64,000 nucleotides of DNA from Frigidibacter mobilis (lineage in GTDB: Bacteria > Pseudomonadota > Alphaproteobacteria > Rhodobacterales > Rhodobacteraceae), in contig NZ_CP012661.1 in assembly GCF_001620265.1 (NCBI RefSeq), positions 1,736,001-1,800,000 on the forward strand, read 5' to 3'. The notes beneath the pieces are model-generated. The model was not told the DNA's origin, searched no databases, and saw only the letters and a list, made by a program, of their open reading frames with translations. The translations under genes were made by a program, and so were the position numbers. Below, in pieces: positions 1 through 9,566 of this stretch. Each line of letters starts with the position of its first letter. Positions within the stretch are counted from its first letter, which is position 1.

Positions 1-1
1 C

Positions 2-661
2 AACCTGGCACGGCATGGCATCACGCTGCCACACAGCCAGGTCATTCCCTCGGGCGTTGCAACGGACCTGTTCGTGCCGGGCGACAAGCAGCCCGGCAGC
101 TTTCTGGCGGTGGGCCGGCTGATCGACAAGAAGGCCCCCGACATCACGCTGCGGGCCTTTCTGGCCGGCGCGGCAGAGCACCCCCATGCTCGGCTCGGCA
201 TCATCGGCGAGGGCCCGATGCTCGAGAGCCTGCGCCAGCGCATCGCCGCCTGCGGTATCGGCGAACGCGTCACTCTGCACGGGGCGCTGCCCCATGAGCA
301 GGTACGCGAGATGCTGGCCCGCACCGAGGTGTTCGTTCAGCACTCGCTGACCGATGCCAAGGGAAATACCGAAGGCCTGCCCACCGCCGTGCAAGAGGCG
401 CTGTCGGCAGGCTGCATCGTGCTCTCCACCCGCCATGCCGGTATCCCCGAGGCGGTGATCGAGGGCGAGACCGGTTATCTGGTGGCAGAGCATGACGAGG
501 TAGGCTTTGCCAGGTTGATTCGCGGCGTGCTGGACGGCAGCCTGCCGGTGCAGGGCATGGCTGGGCGGGCGCGAGCCCTGGCGGTGGAGCGCTTCGACAA
601 TGGCCGCCTGCTGGCGCTGCTGGAACAGCGGCTGGAGGCGCTGATGCCGCCCGCCCCCTGA
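2..661 (+). CDS. Glycosyltransferase family 4 (GT-B), 5' end cut by window edge
   Basis: The reading frame is open from base 2, so the N-terminal domain lies outside the window. What is visible is the C-terminal GT-B half. There is a hinge-like SGVATDLFVPGD, then the nucleotide-sugar domain opening with FLAVGRLIDKKAPD, and the EGLPTAVQEALSAGC segment holding the family's conserved E-x7-E region. The protein probably moves a sugar from a nucleotide donor in exopolysaccharide or LPS assembly. A GT25-type gene follows on the opposite strand, which fits a surface-polysaccharide neighbourhood. Family is fairly sure; donor and acceptor cannot be read. Confidence 0.85.
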   Translation, partial: NLARHGITLPHSQVIPSGVATDLFVPGDKQPGSFLAVGRLIDKKAPDITLRAFLAGAAEHPHARLGIIGEGPMLESLRQRIAACGIGERVTLHGALPHEQVREMLARTEVFVQHSLTDAKGNTEGLPTAVQEALSAGCIVLSTRHAGIPEAVIEGETGYLVAEHDEVGFARLIRGVLDGSLPVQGMAGRARALAVERFDNGRLLALLEQRLEALMPPAP

Positions 662-704
662 CCGGGCTTGGCTCTGCCGAAACCCGGCGGCCCCGCGCCC
701 AGGG

Positions 705-1502
705 TCAGCCGGTCTGCGCTGGCCCGTCGCGGAGCCGCAGAGCCCGTTTCTTGGCCCAGAACCTGCGCCAGTATGCGGTGGTCAGGTAGCGGGTCCTGGG
801 CTTGGACCGGCGCTGCGCCTCCAGGATCAGGCGTGCGGCGTCGATATTCGACAACACGCCCTTTTCCGGGTGGCCGACAAGGCGCGGCATCACCAGGGCC
901 GCGCCCAGATCCTCCAGGGGCAGCGGCCAGTCCGCGACATTGCAGACCGGATCCGTCGCCCGCAGCAGCGCCTGCGCCGCGGTCCGGTCCAGCGTATAGC
1001 CGGTAGCCAGATCGGGCGTCTGCGCCAGCCGATGCGCCACAAGCCCCGGCCCCAGCGGCACCGGGGTCCGCCAGACATAGGCGGCCCCATAATCCAGCAG
1101 CAGCATCGGAAACTCGGCATAGGCGCCGCTGTGCACGAAGGCGGCAAAGGCCGGCCCGACCTGCGCATCATCTTCCAGCACGATGCAGCCCGGTTCGTTC
1201 CGGGCGATGATGGTCTCATAGATCTTGCGATGCGACATCGAGCAGGCGAATTCGGCATCCGTCAGCGGCCGCAGCCGGCGGCGGTCGGCGGCGACGCGGT
1301 CGATCCGCGCCTCAAGCTCCGGGCTCAGCCCGGCGCGCCCGTCGATGCCAAAGCTTAACTCGTAGGTCAGGCCAAGCTCGTCCAGGCGCTGCATCAGGGG
1401 CGCTCGCCGCGCGGCGTCGCTTTCGAGTGTGATGATGCGAATGGGCCAATGTGGCTGGGTCATGTCGTCGGCGCTTGGGGTGGATTGCGAGTTGGTTAGC
1501 AT
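705..1502 (-). CDS. Glycosyltransferase family 25 (LPS-type)
   Basis: 265 residues. The family's start strand is present (PIRIITLESDAARRAPLMQRL), followed by a conserved block with SMSHRKIYETII and the acidic ILEDD-like motif written here as CIVLEDDAQV, which would bind the metal and nucleotide sugar. GT25 members add galactose or glucose to LPS core or O-chain. I kept the first ATG (1502) because GGAG lies just upstream; a second ATG at 1463 would drop a disordered N-terminus. It converges on the GT4 gene. Specificity unknown. Confidence 0.8.
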   Translation of the reverse strand: MLTNSQSTPSADDMTQPHWPIRIITLESDAARRAPLMQRLDELGLTYELSFGIDGRAGLSPELEARIDRVAADRRRLRPLTDAEFACSMSHRKIYETIIARNEPGCIVLEDDAQVGPAFAAFVHSGAYAEFPMLLLDYGAAYVWRTPVPLGPGLVAHRLAQTPDLATGYTLDRTAAQALLRATDPVCNVADWPLPLEDLGAALVMPRLVGHPEKGVLSNIDAARLILEAQRRSKPRTRYLTTAYWRRFWAKKRALRLRDGPAQTG

Positions 1503-1562
1503 GGCTCCGTCCGGGTAGAAACAGGGATTTCCTGACGCATGGCGCAGGCGGCGGCGGCACGC

Positions 1563-2734
1563 TCAGCGTACCACGCGCAGTGTCTCAAGCCCGTGAAAGT
1601 GATAAAGATCCGCATAGCGCGGTTTGCCCTTCAGCCGCATCCCCGGCAGCCGCGCAAACAGGATCGGCAGCGCCACCTGCAGCTCCAGCCGCGCCAGCGG
1701 CGCGCCGATGCAGAAATGCGCCCCGCCACCGAAGGCCAGGTTCGGCTTCACCAGCCGGTCCGGCATGAACCGCCCGGGCCGCTCCCAGACCTGCGGATCG
1801 CGGTTGCCGCCCGCCAGCAGGCAGCCGATCCGGCTGCCGCGGGCGAAGGCGTGCCCGGCAATCTCCATATCCTCATGGATCCAGCGCCAGAACAGGTGCA
1901 GCGGCGGATCGAAGCGCAGGATCTCCTCGACCAGCGCCTCGATCCGGTCCGGCGCCAGCGCCTCGGGCGCCACCTTTGCCTCGAGCAGCGTCTTGACCCC
2001 ATTGCCAAGGGTATGCACCGTCGCCTCATGCCCGGCATTGAGCAAGAGGATGCAGGTCGAGATCAGCTCCTCGGGCGACAGCGCATCCCCCGCCGCGATC
2101 AGGTGGCTTATGAGGTCATCGCCCGGGGTCCGGCGCCGCAGGGCCACAAGCTCCCGCAGGTAGCCCGAAAACGCGATCGCCGCGGCAACGGCGGCGTCTT
2201 CGGTGGCCCGGTCGCGCCGCGCCTGATACATGCCCACCATCGCGTTCGACCAGGCCAGAAGCTCTGGCGCGCGCGCCTCGGGCACCCCAGCAGCCGGGCG
2301 ATCACGATCACCGGCAGGTGTTGCGCAAAGCCGGCCAGCAGGTCCACCGGCCCCTCGGGCAGCGCGTCGATCAGCCGGTGGCTCAGCGCCGCGATCTCGG
2401 GCGCCAGCCCCGCGATCCTGCGCGAGGTGAAGGCGCGCAACACTTGCGCGCGCAGCCGCGTCTGCTGCGGCGGGTCCAGCTCCAGCATCGAATGCGCCTC
2501 GATGGCGTAGAACGGCGCGAGGTGCGGCGGGATATCCGGCGCAAACTCCGCCGGTGGCGCCCGCCCCAGCCGCCGGTCGCGCAAGATCGCCCCGATGGTC
2601 GCGGCACTGGCCGAAACCGGCAGGCCGTAATCCTCCCACATCACCACCGCGCCCGCGGCGCGGACCCGTTCATAGAACGGATAGGGGTTCTGCACGAAGC
2701 CCGGATCGGTGGGGGACTGCTTCAGACACTGCAT
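1563..2734 (-). CDS. Cytochrome P450, frameshifted
   Basis: A haem-thiolate monooxygenase read in two frames. The N-terminal part (from 2734) ends in ARLLG; the rest resumes as VPEARAPELLAWSN. One missing G in a GGGG run near 2285 explains the break exactly, since adding it gives ARLLGVPEARAPE. The downstream frame holds the I-helix oxygen-binding motif AGHEAT, the ExxR motif EEILRF and the haem loop FGGGAHFCIG with the cysteine ligand. The total of about 390 residues is normal for a soluble bacterial class I P450. No ferredoxin or reductase gene is adjacent. Substrate unknown. Probably a functional gene with a sequence error. Confidence 0.85.
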
Positions 2735-2770
2735 GAAGATCGCCCTGCAAACTATCGGAATCGCTTGGTT

Positions 2771-3517
2771 TCAGGCGGTCTCCAGCGCGGTGACGATGCC
2801 CCCGAAATCCACCGCCTTCAGCGAGGCGCCGCCCACCAGCGCGCCATCCACATCCGGGATCGCAAAGATCTCGGCGGCGTTCGACGGCTTGACGGACCCG
2901 CCGTAAAGCAGCCGGAACATATCCCCCTCATCGCCGAACCGCGCCACCAGTTCGGCGCGCAGGAAGCCATGAACCTCGGCGATCTGGTCATTGGTCGGGG
3001 TGCGGCCGGTGCCGATGGCCCAGACCGGCTCATAGGCGATGACCGTGGTGGCCCCCGTCGCCGCATCCGGCAGCGACCCGGCCAACTGCCCGCCGATCAC
3101 CGCCAGCGTAGAGCCGGCATCCCGCTCGGCTTCCGTCTCGCCGACGCAGACCACCGCCACGAGGCCCGCCGCATGGGCGGCCTCGGTCTTGGCGCGCACC
3201 ATTGCATCGGTCTCGGCATGGTCTGCCCGCCGCTCGGAATGACCCAGGATCACATGGCTGGCCCCGGCATCGGCCAGCATCGCCGCCGAAATGTCGCCGG
3301 TATGCGCGCCCGATGCTATGGCATGGCAATCCTGCCCGCCAATGGCGATTGCGGCAGCGCCGGGCCGGGCGGCCATGCGGGCGATCAGCGTGGCGGGCGG
3401 GCAGATCAGCACATCGCAGGCGGGCGCGGGAAATGCCGCCGCCAGCGCATCGAACTCGGCCAGCGAGGCCGCCATGCCGTTCATCTTCCAGTTGCCTGCC
3501 GCCAGTTTCCGCCGCAT
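2771..3517 (-). CDS. tpiA: Triosephosphate isomerase
   Basis: Interconverts dihydroxyacetone phosphate and glyceraldehyde 3-phosphate in glycolysis and gluconeogenesis. Visible landmarks: AAGNWKMNG with the catalytic lysine at the N-terminus, ILGHSERR with the electrophilic histidine, [10 protein letters not shown] with the catalytic glutamate, and the phosphate-binding GGSVKPSNA near the C-terminus. 248 residues from the ATG at 3517, the family length. I prefer this start because AGGAG sits 7 bases upstream, whereas the ATG six bases earlier abuts it. It lies upstream of the P450 on the same strand with a 36-bp gap. Confidence 0.96.
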   Translation of the reverse strand: MRRKLAAGNWKMNGMAASLAEFDALAAAFPAPACDVLICPPATLIARMAARPGAAAIAIGGQDCHAIASGAHTGDISAAMLADAGASHVILGHSERRADHAETDAMVRAKTEAAHAAGLVAVVCVGETEAERDAGSTLAVIGGQLAGSLPDAATGATTVIAYEPVWAIGTGRTPTNDQIAEVHGFLRAELVARFGDEGDMFRLLYGGSVKPSNAAEIFAIPDVDGALVGGASLKAVDFGGIVTALETA

Positions 3518-3610
3518 CGCCATTCTCCTCTGTCCCGGGTCGTGCACAGACTAGGCAAGCCGGGCGGGCTTGGAAATGGGCAAATGCAGCTGCAGCGATC
3601 AGGCCCCGGA

Positions 3611-3968
3611 TCAGGCCGCCGGCTCGTCCTTGAAGCGGATCGACTCGCCGCAGCCGCAGGCTTCGGCGACATTGGGGTTGTTGAACTTGAAGCCCGCCTC
3701 CAACAGCGAGGTTTCATAGTCGATCTCGGTCCCGAACAGGAACATCTGCGCCATCGGGGCGATCATCACCCGGGCGCCATCCTGTTCCACCACCTCGTCC
3801 ATCGGGCCGGGCTCTGCCGCGATCTCCATCGTGTATTCCATCCCCGCAGCCGCCCTTCTTGACGCCGATGCGCAGGCCATGCGCGCCGTCCTTCGCCATC
3901 AGCCGCGCGATCTGGGCGGCGGCGGCGGGGGTGATGGTCACGGGCGATTGGCCGGGGATGCCGAACAT
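3611..3968 (-). CDS. IscA/HesB-type iron-sulfur assembly protein, frameshifted
   Basis: A-type Fe-S carrier of about 118 residues in two frames. The first frame runs ITPAAAAQIARLM to VKKGGCG; the second resumes at GMEYTMEIA and ends with EACGCGESI. The three conserved cysteines (GGC and the CGC pair) bind the cluster. The break near 3849 fits loss of two bases (one GC unit) that would restore the usual GGCAGMEYTM. The family delivers Fe-S clusters to apoproteins; a SufT-like gene lies 1.5 kb away. Whether it is SufA-, IscA- or ErpA-like cannot be decided here. Confidence 0.8.
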
Positions 3969-4019
3969 GGGTTTGGTCCTTCTGGTGTCGCCCCAACATA
4001 GGGCGCAGATGCCGAAATC

Positions 4020-4726
4020 TCAAGCCAGCGCTGCCACAAGCCGCAAGGTGGCGAGCGCGGCAAGGATCGCCCAGCCGAAACTCGCCAGCGTGCCGATGAT
4101 GACATATTCCGAGACCGCCCGGTCTGCGGCGGTGGTGACGGTGCCGAAGCGCAGGATGGATTTCGCGGCGATCAGGAAGCCGATGGCCTCGGGCTGGCCG
4201 GCGGTCATCAGCACGAAAATCAGTCCGCGCTCCAGCAGGCCGATGACCTGCCCGCCCTTCGGCAGCCCCTCGGGCGGATGCGCGGCGGCAAGGCCCGCCA
4301 TCAGCAGCCCCACCGCAAAGCCGCCCGCGCGGGTGGCAAGGATCAGGCCGGCGAGCCACAGCAGGGCGGCCAGCGCGGCGCCGGCATCCGGCAGCAGCCC
4401 CGGCCAGGCTCCGCTGGCCCACAGATCCGGCATCAGCACCGCTGCCAGCGCCAGCGTCGCCAGATGCGCCGCCTGATCGCCCAGGAAGGCGCCAAGCCCG
4501 GCGGCAGGCGCAGCTTCACCGCGTCGATCAGCAGATGCGCGGTGGCCAGTGCCAGTAGCCCCGGCGCCGCGACCTGCCCGGTGGCGGCCTGCGCGGTGGC
4601 CAGCACCAGTGCCGTATGCAGCAGCAGCACGCCGGGGCGGCGCTTGTGGCGCACCATCCAGCCGCTCTGCAGCACGAAATCGGCAAGGATATGGGCGATC
4701 AGCAGGGCGGCGAAGGTCTGGATCAT
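4020..4726 (-). CDS. DUF3307 membrane protein, frameshifted
   Basis: Integral membrane protein of about 235 residues read in two frames. The N-terminal frame starts with ALLIAHILADFVLQS, which is typical of DUF3307, and continues to LRLPPGL; the second resumes GAFLGDQAAHLATLALAAVLMPDLW and carries the C-terminal helices. One missing G near 4497 explains the break. The start codon overlaps the stop of the upstream satD-like gene as ATGA, so the two are translationally coupled. DUF3307 and SatD proteins are often neighbours; the function is not established. Confidence 0.75.
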
Positions 4727-5358
4727 GGGGCCTCTCTTGCGCTGCGGTCGTCTTCCCAGGCGGTGAGGGCGTCGCGCAGGCTCTGCACAGAGCCTGCCGA
4801 GAGGCGATAGCTGACAGCTTGCGGGCTGATGCCGAGCTTTTGCCCGATCTCCTCCAGCGTCGGCGCCGGGTAGGGCAGCGCCAGGGCTGCCGCCTCGGCC
4901 TGCGGCCGGGTCCAGCGCAGTGCGATCTCCTCGATCAGCGCCACGATGATCTCGTCCCGAGAATCCACGTCGCTTCCCGCAATGGCAAAGCGGCGGGTGC
5001 GGCGCATCTGGTCCAGCGCGCGCCCCGAGGCGGTCAGCGCCGCCCCCCGCGCATCCGACAGGTCGGCGGTGCCGGGGCTCTCCACCGCGCCAAGGCCGAT
5101 GGCGATGCGGGTGTTCAGCAGGCTTTCGGTGGCGCGCAGGCGGGCGTGAAGATAAATCGCGGCGCGCAGGGCCAGCGCGGCATCGGTGCGGATCTGCCAG
5201 CCATCGCCGCGAAACCGCGTGAAGCGGGCGCTGGCGCGCTGCCAGCAGGCGATCTCATCGGCAGCCGCGGCCAGCCGCCCCATCGTCGGCTCCAGCGCCT
5301 CGGGGGCGTCGGTGGAGCCGATCAGGTCTCCGGTCAGGATAGCGACGGATCCGGTCAT
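4723..5358 (-). CDS. SatD-family protein with C-terminal helix-turn-helix
   Basis: 211 residues. The N-terminus VAILTGDLIGS is the hallmark of the SatD family. The C-terminal 60 residues contain a clear helix-turn-helix (TLEEIGQKLGISPQAVSYRLSAG). The gene heads a two-gene unit with DUF3307 (4-bp overlap). Three palindromes lie directly upstream of the ATG, the first beginning 2 bp away. The HTH and its own upstream repeats suggest autoregulation. That leaves almost no room for a separate ribosome-binding site, so the start may be leaderless. Biochemical role not known. Confidence 0.75.
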   Translation of the reverse strand: MTGSVAILTGDLIGSTDAPEALEPTMGRLAAAADEIACWQRASARFTRFRGDGWQIRTDAALALRAAIYLHARLRATESLLNTRIAIGLGAVESPGTADLSDARGAALTASGRALDQMRRTRRFAIAGSDVDSRDEIIVALIEEIALRWTRPQAEAAALALPYPAPTLEEIGQKLGISPQAVSYRLSAGSVQSLRDALTAWEDDRSAREAP

Positions 5359-5360
5359 GT

Positions 5361-5438
5361 ATCAAGCCTAGAGGCTTGATCGGCCGTTCGTCAAGTCCTG
5401 AGACTTGATATTCAAAGGATCAAGCCCCAAGGCTTGAT
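5361..5438 (-). promoter_or_regulatory. Three palindromic operator sites upstream of satD
   Basis: Three 20-bp sites share the form ATCAAGYC-N4-GRCTTGAT at 5361-5380, 5390-5409 and 5419-5438. Sites 1 and 3 have perfect 8-base arms; site 2 has one outer mismatch. Their centres are exactly 29 bp apart. They fill the gap between the satD-like start codon and the stop of the next gene upstream, so they must cover the satD promoter. Confidence 0.75.
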
Positions 5439-5444
5439 CTGACA

Positions 5445-5822
5445 TCACATGAACCCCAGCTCCAGCCGCGCCTCGTCGGACATCATGTCCATCCCCCATT
5501 GCGGCTCCCAGGTCAGCTGCACGTTGACCATCTTCACCCCGTCCAAGGGCTCGATCGCCTCGGCGACCCAACCGGGCATCTCGCCGGCCACCGGGCAGCC
5601 CGGCGCGGTCAGGGTCATGATGACGTCGACCTCGTTCTCGGCATTGATCTCGATGGTATAGACCAGCCCCAGATCATAGATGTTCACCGGGATCTCGGGG
5701 TCGAACACGGTGCGGCAGGCCTCCACCACATTGTCATAGAGCGGATGGTCGGTGCTGGAGGGCTTGATCAGCGGCGTGCCTTCAAGCGGGTCGGCAATCG
5801 GGTTGGAGGCTTCGGCGGTCAT
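5445..5822 (-). CDS. sufT: SufT/MIP18-family (DUF59) iron-sulfur assembly protein
   Basis: 125 residues starting MTAEASNPIADP. The DUF59 core is clear: TVFDPEIPVNIYDLGLVYTI, then the conserved cysteine in MTLTAPGCPVAGEMP, and the C-terminal WEPQWGMDMMSDEARLELG. This family helps Fe-S cluster maturation, and the alphaproteobacterial version is usually called SufT or a SUF system protein. Length and the conserved cysteine match. The longer open frame upstream of this ATG only covers intergenic repeats and is not coding. Confidence 0.88.
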   Translation of the reverse strand: MTAEASNPIADPLEGTPLIKPSSTDHPLYDNVVEACRTVFDPEIPVNIYDLGLVYTIEINAENEVDVIMTLTAPGCPVAGEMPGWVAEAIEPLDGVKMVNVQLTWEPQWGMDMMSDEARLELGFM

Positions 5823-5928
5823 GGCACTCTCACTGGGTTGTTGAGGGATTATATAGGGAATGCCCGCGCCCCGGTCCAGTGCCGCCGGCGATGCCCTCCG
5901 TGCGCGCGCCTTGCCCCTTCTTGCTGGG

Positions 5929-6013
5929 ACAAATATCCTCGGGGGGCCCGGCGGGGCAGAAGGCCCCCCGGCTTGCGTCAAGAGCGGCGGGGCAGAAGGC
6001 CCCCCGGCTTGCG
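5929..6013. repeat. Intergenic repeat cluster: ATATCCTCGGGGG motif plus a 27-bp direct repeat
   Basis: Between sufT and the RimB-RimK gene. The motif ATATCCTCGGGGGG is followed by two identical 27-bp units (5951-5977 and 5987-6013) at a 36-bp period, each able to fold GGGG-CAGAAGG-CCCC. The ATATCCTC motif recurs at 51631 and 61408, so it is a dispersed intergenic element of this genome. Confidence 0.7.
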
Positions 6014-6027
6014 CCAGCCGCCGCGCC

Positions 6028-7446
6028 CTACGCCCCCGGTTCGCGCCGCTTGCGGGCCGGGGCCGGGCGAACGCGCTTCTCGATCTCTTCGTAAAGGATC
6101 TGCGCGACATTGCGGCCCGAGGCGCTTTCCACGCCCTCGAAGCCCGGCGAGGAATTGACCTCCAGCACCTTCGGCCCGTCATCGGAGCGCAACAGGTCCA
6201 CTCCCGCCAGCCCCAGCCGGAAGGCGCGGGCGGCGCGCAGCGCCACCTCGCGTTCCTCGCGCGTCAGCTTCACCGGCTCGGCCCGCCCGCCCTGGTGCAG
6301 GTTGGAGCGGAACTCGCCCGCCGCCGCCACCCGGCGCATCGCCGCCGCGATCCGCCCGCCGATCACCAGCGCGCGCACATCCTCGCCGCCCGCCTCGCGC
6401 ACGAATTGCTGCACCAGGAAATCGGCCTTCAGCCCGCGAAACGCCGAGATCACCGATTGCGCGGCCTTGCGCGTCTCGGCCAGCACCACCCCGCGTCCTT
6501 GCGTCGATTCCAGCAGCTTCACCACCAGCGGCGCCTGGCCCACCAGGTCGATCAGGTTGCCGGTATCCTTGGGCGATGAGGCGATGGCCGTCACCGGCAT
6601 CGGCACCCGGTGGCGGGCCAGCACCTGATGGGCCATCAGCTTGTCGCGGCTGGCGAGAATCCCGTCCGAGGGGTTGACGACGAAGGTGCCCGCCGACTCG
6701 AACTGGCGCAGGATCGCGGCGCCGTACGCGGTGACGGACACGCCGATGCGCGGCACCACCGCGTCATAGCGCGGCAGGCGCTGGCCATCATACCAGACGG
6801 CCGGTTCGGCGGCGTTGATCGCAAGGTAGCAGCGGGTGGTATCGAGCACCTCGACCACATGGCCGCGCGCCTCGCCTTCCGTCACCAGCCGGCGGGTGGA
6901 ATAGGCGCCGCCCTCGCGCGAGAGCACGGCGATGCGCAGGGTGCGGGGCGGGGCTGCGGTCTTCATCGCGGCAGAGTGGTAGACCTCGTATCCCAGCAGC
7001 GGCTGCACGAAGCTCTCTTGCGGGCGCACCGTTACGTCCTCGCCAAGCGCCTGGCGGCCGATCAGCATCCGGTAGGCCATCGAGCCACGGTCGGTCAGCG
7101 TCACCTCCACCGGCCAGCGCCGCTCGCCGATCTGCAACTCGGTGCGGATCACATAGCGGTAGTCCATCTCGCCATTGGACGAGATCACCTCGCGCCGGTC
7201 GATGGCGCGGGCCGAGCAGGGGATGGTCACGTCATTGCGCCCCGGGATCGGGTGGATGGCGAAGCGCACCTTGGGGGCGTTGATCGGGCCGAACGGCTCG
7301 ATATCGAAGGCGTGCAGCGCCGAGGTGCGCGCTCCGGTATCGACCTTGGCCTTCAGCGCCGGCAGGCCGAGGCCGGGCAGCGCCACCCATTCCTCCCATC
7401 CCAGAAGGAAGGGGGCCTTGCCTTCGGGCTCTCGCATGTCCTTCAT
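6028..7446 (-). CDS. Fusion of RimB-type retropepsin-like protease and RimK-type ATP-grasp ligase
   Basis: 472 residues in two parts. Residues about 10-150 form a retropepsin-like zinc-protease/RimB domain: [16 protein letters not shown] carries the aspartate of the DTGA motif, followed by the paired strand RMLIGRQAL. From about 165 on is an ATP-grasp ligase: [50 protein letters not shown] and the metal-binding [13 protein letters not shown]. RimK adds glutamate residues to ribosomal protein S6, and RimB-type proteins trim or control this modification in Pseudomonas. Start chosen at 7446 behind GATGAGGA. Divergent from tgt. Confidence 0.85.
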   Translation of the reverse strand: MKDMREPEGKAPFLLGWEEWVALPGLGLPALKAKVDTGARTSALHAFDIEPFGPINAPKVRFAIHPIPGRNDVTIPCSARAIDRREVISSNGEMDYRYVIRTELQIGERRWPVEVTLTDRGSMAYRMLIGRQALGEDVTVRPQESFVQPLLGYEVYHSAAMKTAAPPRTLRIAVLSREGGAYSTRRLVTEGEARGHVVEVLDTTRCYLAINAAEPAVWYDGQRLPRYDAVVPRIGVSVTAYGAAILRQFESAGTFVVNPSDGILASRDKLMAHQVLARHRVPMPVTAIASSPKDTGNLIDLVGQAPLVVKLLESTQGRGVVLAETRKAAQSVISAFRGLKADFLVQQFVREAGGEDVRALVIGGRIAAAMRRVAAAGEFRSNLHQGGRAEPVKLTREEREVALRAARAFRLGLAGVDLLRSDDGPKVLEVNSSPGFEGVESASGRNVAQILYEEIEKRVRPAPARKRREPGA

Positions 7447-7538
7447 GTCCTCATCCCTTGGGAGTGTCGGCTTGGATTCCCCCCAGAATCGTCTATCAGG
7501 AGGCGCCCCGTCCAGATGGCGGGCAGATGAGGCCCCAG

Positions 7539-8669
7539 ATGACGCAGAAGTTCGACTTCCATGTGACAGCGACCGACGGGGCCGCCCGGACGGGCAGGAT
7601 CCACACGCCAAGGGGCGAGATCCGCACCCCCGCCTTCATGCCGGTGGGCACGGCGGCGACGGTGAAGGCGATGCTGCCGGAAAGCGTGCGCGCAACCGGC
7701 GCCGACATCCTGCTGGGCAATACCTATCACCTGATGCTGCGCCCCACGGCGGAGCGGATCGACCGGCTGGGCGGGCTGCACCGCTTCATGAACTGGGACC
7801 GGCCGATCCTGACCGATTCGGGTGGGTTCCAGGTGATGAGCCTGGCCGCGCTGCGCAAGCTGACCGAGGAAGGCGTGCGCTTCAAATCGCATATCGACGG
7901 GTCGTCGCACTTCCTGACGCCCGAGCGCAGCATGGAGATCCAGCGGCTGCTGGGCTCCGATATCGTGATGTGCTTTGACGAATGCCCGGCGCTGCCGGCG
8001 ACGGATGCCGAGGTGGCCAGGTCGATGGCGCTGTCGATGCGGTGGGCGCAGCGCTCGCGCGATGCCTTCGGGGACCGGCCGGGCCATGCGCTGTTCGGCA
8101 TCATGCAGGGTGGCGTGACCCGCGAGCTGCGCGAGGAAAGCGCCCTCGCCCTGCGCGCCATCGGCTTTGACGGCTATGCGATCGGCGGGCTGGCGGTGGG
8201 CGAGGGGCAGGAGGCGATGTTCGGCGTATTGGATTACGCGCCGGGGATGCTGCCCGAGGACAAGCCGCGCTACCTGATGGGGGTGGGCAAGCCCGATGAC
8301 ATCGTCGGCGCGGTGGAGCGCGGCGTCGACATGATGGATTGCGTGCTGCCCTCACGCTCGGGCCGCACCGGGCAGGCCTTCACCCGGCGCGGGGTGGTGA
8401 ACCTTCGCAACGCGCGGCACATGGATGATCCGCGGCCCCTGGACGAGCAGTGCACCTGCCCGGCCTGCCGCAGCTACAGCCGCGCCTATCTGCACCATGT
8501 GCTGCGCAGCCAGGAGATCATCGCCTCAATGCTGCTGACCTGGCACAACCTGCATTACTATCAGGAGCTGATGGCGGGGCTCAGGGGCGCGATTTCCGAA
8601 GGGCGGCTTGCGGCTTTCGTGGCTGCGTTCCACGCGCAGCGGGCGATGGGCGATATCGAGCCGGTGTAG
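7539..8669 (+). CDS. tgt: Queuine tRNA-ribosyltransferase
   Basis: Exchanges the wobble guanine of GUN-anticodon tRNAs for the queuine precursor preQ1. 376 residues from the ATG at 7539, which has GAGG six bases upstream. Motifs: [11 protein letters not shown] (substrate aspartate near residue 93), [22 protein letters not shown], the catalytic-aspartate region [17 protein letters not shown], and a zinc site [16 protein letters not shown] near residue 305. Complete, and convergent with the ExoD gene: its stop codon touches that gene's stop. Confidence 0.96.
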   Translation: MTQKFDFHVTATDGAARTGRIHTPRGEIRTPAFMPVGTAATVKAMLPESVRATGADILLGNTYHLMLRPTAERIDRLGGLHRFMNWDRPILTDSGGFQVMSLAALRKLTEEGVRFKSHIDGSSHFLTPERSMEIQRLLGSDIVMCFDECPALPATDAEVARSMALSMRWAQRSRDAFGDRPGHALFGIMQGGVTRELREESALALRAIGFDGYAIGGLAVGEGQEAMFGVLDYAPGMLPEDKPRYLMGVGKPDDIVGAVERGVDMMDCVLPSRSGRTGQAFTRRGVVNLRNARHMDDPRPLDEQCTCPACRSYSRAYLHHVLRSQEIIASMLLTWHNLHYYQELMAGLRGAISEGRLAAFVAAFHAQRAMGDIEPV

Positions 8670-9326
8670 TCACCCCAGCAGCCCGACCGCCAGCGAGACG
8701 GCGCCGCCGACAAAGCCGAGGCCGATCAGCACCAGCAGCCCGTCGCGCACCAGCAGCCCCAGCGTCATCGCCGAGATGGCGGCGCCGAGGATCGAGGAGG
8801 TGAAGGGCAGCAGCTCCAGCGCCGGCATCACCCCGCCGCACAGGATGCAGGCCGCCTGCACCAGCTTGTCGAAGGGGCGCCGGGTGAGCCAGGGCATCCG
8901 GCGGCCCGTGTGCCTGTCGATCCAGCGGGCCGGTTTCTCGATGGCGGCAAGGGCCTTGTCGGTCTTGGGCCCGTCGAGCTTGCGGCGCAGGATCCAGCCC
9001 GGCAACCACAGGTGCCTGCGCCCGAACAGCATCTGCGCCGCGATCAGCGCGATGGTGATGCCGCAGACCGAGGGCAGCACCGGGATGCCGCTGGCCGGCG
9101 ACAGCACCAGCAGCGCCGGCAGCAGCAGCACCGGCGCGAAGGAGGCGGTGCCCATCGCCGAGATCACCTGCTCGACCTCGACCGGGCCCTCGTCCAACTC
9201 GCCGCGGGCCTTGCCGATCACCTCGCCAAGCGTGTCGGGCACGTCATCGGAGCTGGCCTGGTCCTGGTCCGGCCGGTGCTGGTCGGCCGCGGCGGGGTCC
9301 GCGGCGGGGGGGGCTTGTTCGGTCAT
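8670..9326 (-). CDS. ExoD-like exopolysaccharide synthesis membrane protein
   Basis: 218 residues from the ATG at 9326. After an acidic, Ala/Asp/Gln-rich N-terminus comes the ExoD domain: TLGEVIGKARGELDEGPV, ALLVLSPASGIPVLPSV with its proline-rich turn, then LWLPGWILRRKLD and a hydrophobic C-terminal half with two or three membrane segments. In rhizobia exoD affects exopolysaccharide output and alkali tolerance; its biochemical role is unknown. Stops immediately against tgt, tail to tail. Confidence 0.82.
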   Translation of the reverse strand: MTEQAPPAADPAAADQHRPDQDQASSDDVPDTLGEVIGKARGELDEGPVEVEQVISAMGTASFAPVLLLPALLVLSPASGIPVLPSVCGITIALIAAQMLFGRRHLWLPGWILRRKLDGPKTDKALAAIEKPARWIDRHTGRRMPWLTRRPFDKLVQAACILCGGVMPALELLPFTSSILGAAISAMTLGLLVRDGLLVLIGLGFVGGAVSLAVGLLG

Positions 9327-9566
9327 TCTCGCTCCATGCTTGAGGCACCCTGCCAACGGCTGGCAGCGGCGGGGGGTTCCGCCTGCCGGCGCCGGGCCAA
9401 TCTGCACAGCGGCTGTGCGCGCTGGCAAGAAGGCCATGAAATCGGCTTGAAACATGGGGCAGGGCGCGGGGCGGAGCAGGTGCCGCGCTGCGGCGCGGGG
9501 GCTTTGCGGGGGCGGTATGGCACCCTACCTCTGGGGGCAGACAAGCGCTCCCGAAAGGACCGACCC

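Noticed and set aside
2318..3862. 514-codon plus-strand frame across P450, tpiA and IscA-like genes
   Set aside because: Runs antisense through three recognisable genes; no motif.
5823..6182. N-terminal extension of SufT
   Set aside because: The extra frame translates the intergenic direct repeats; a normal start exists at 5822.
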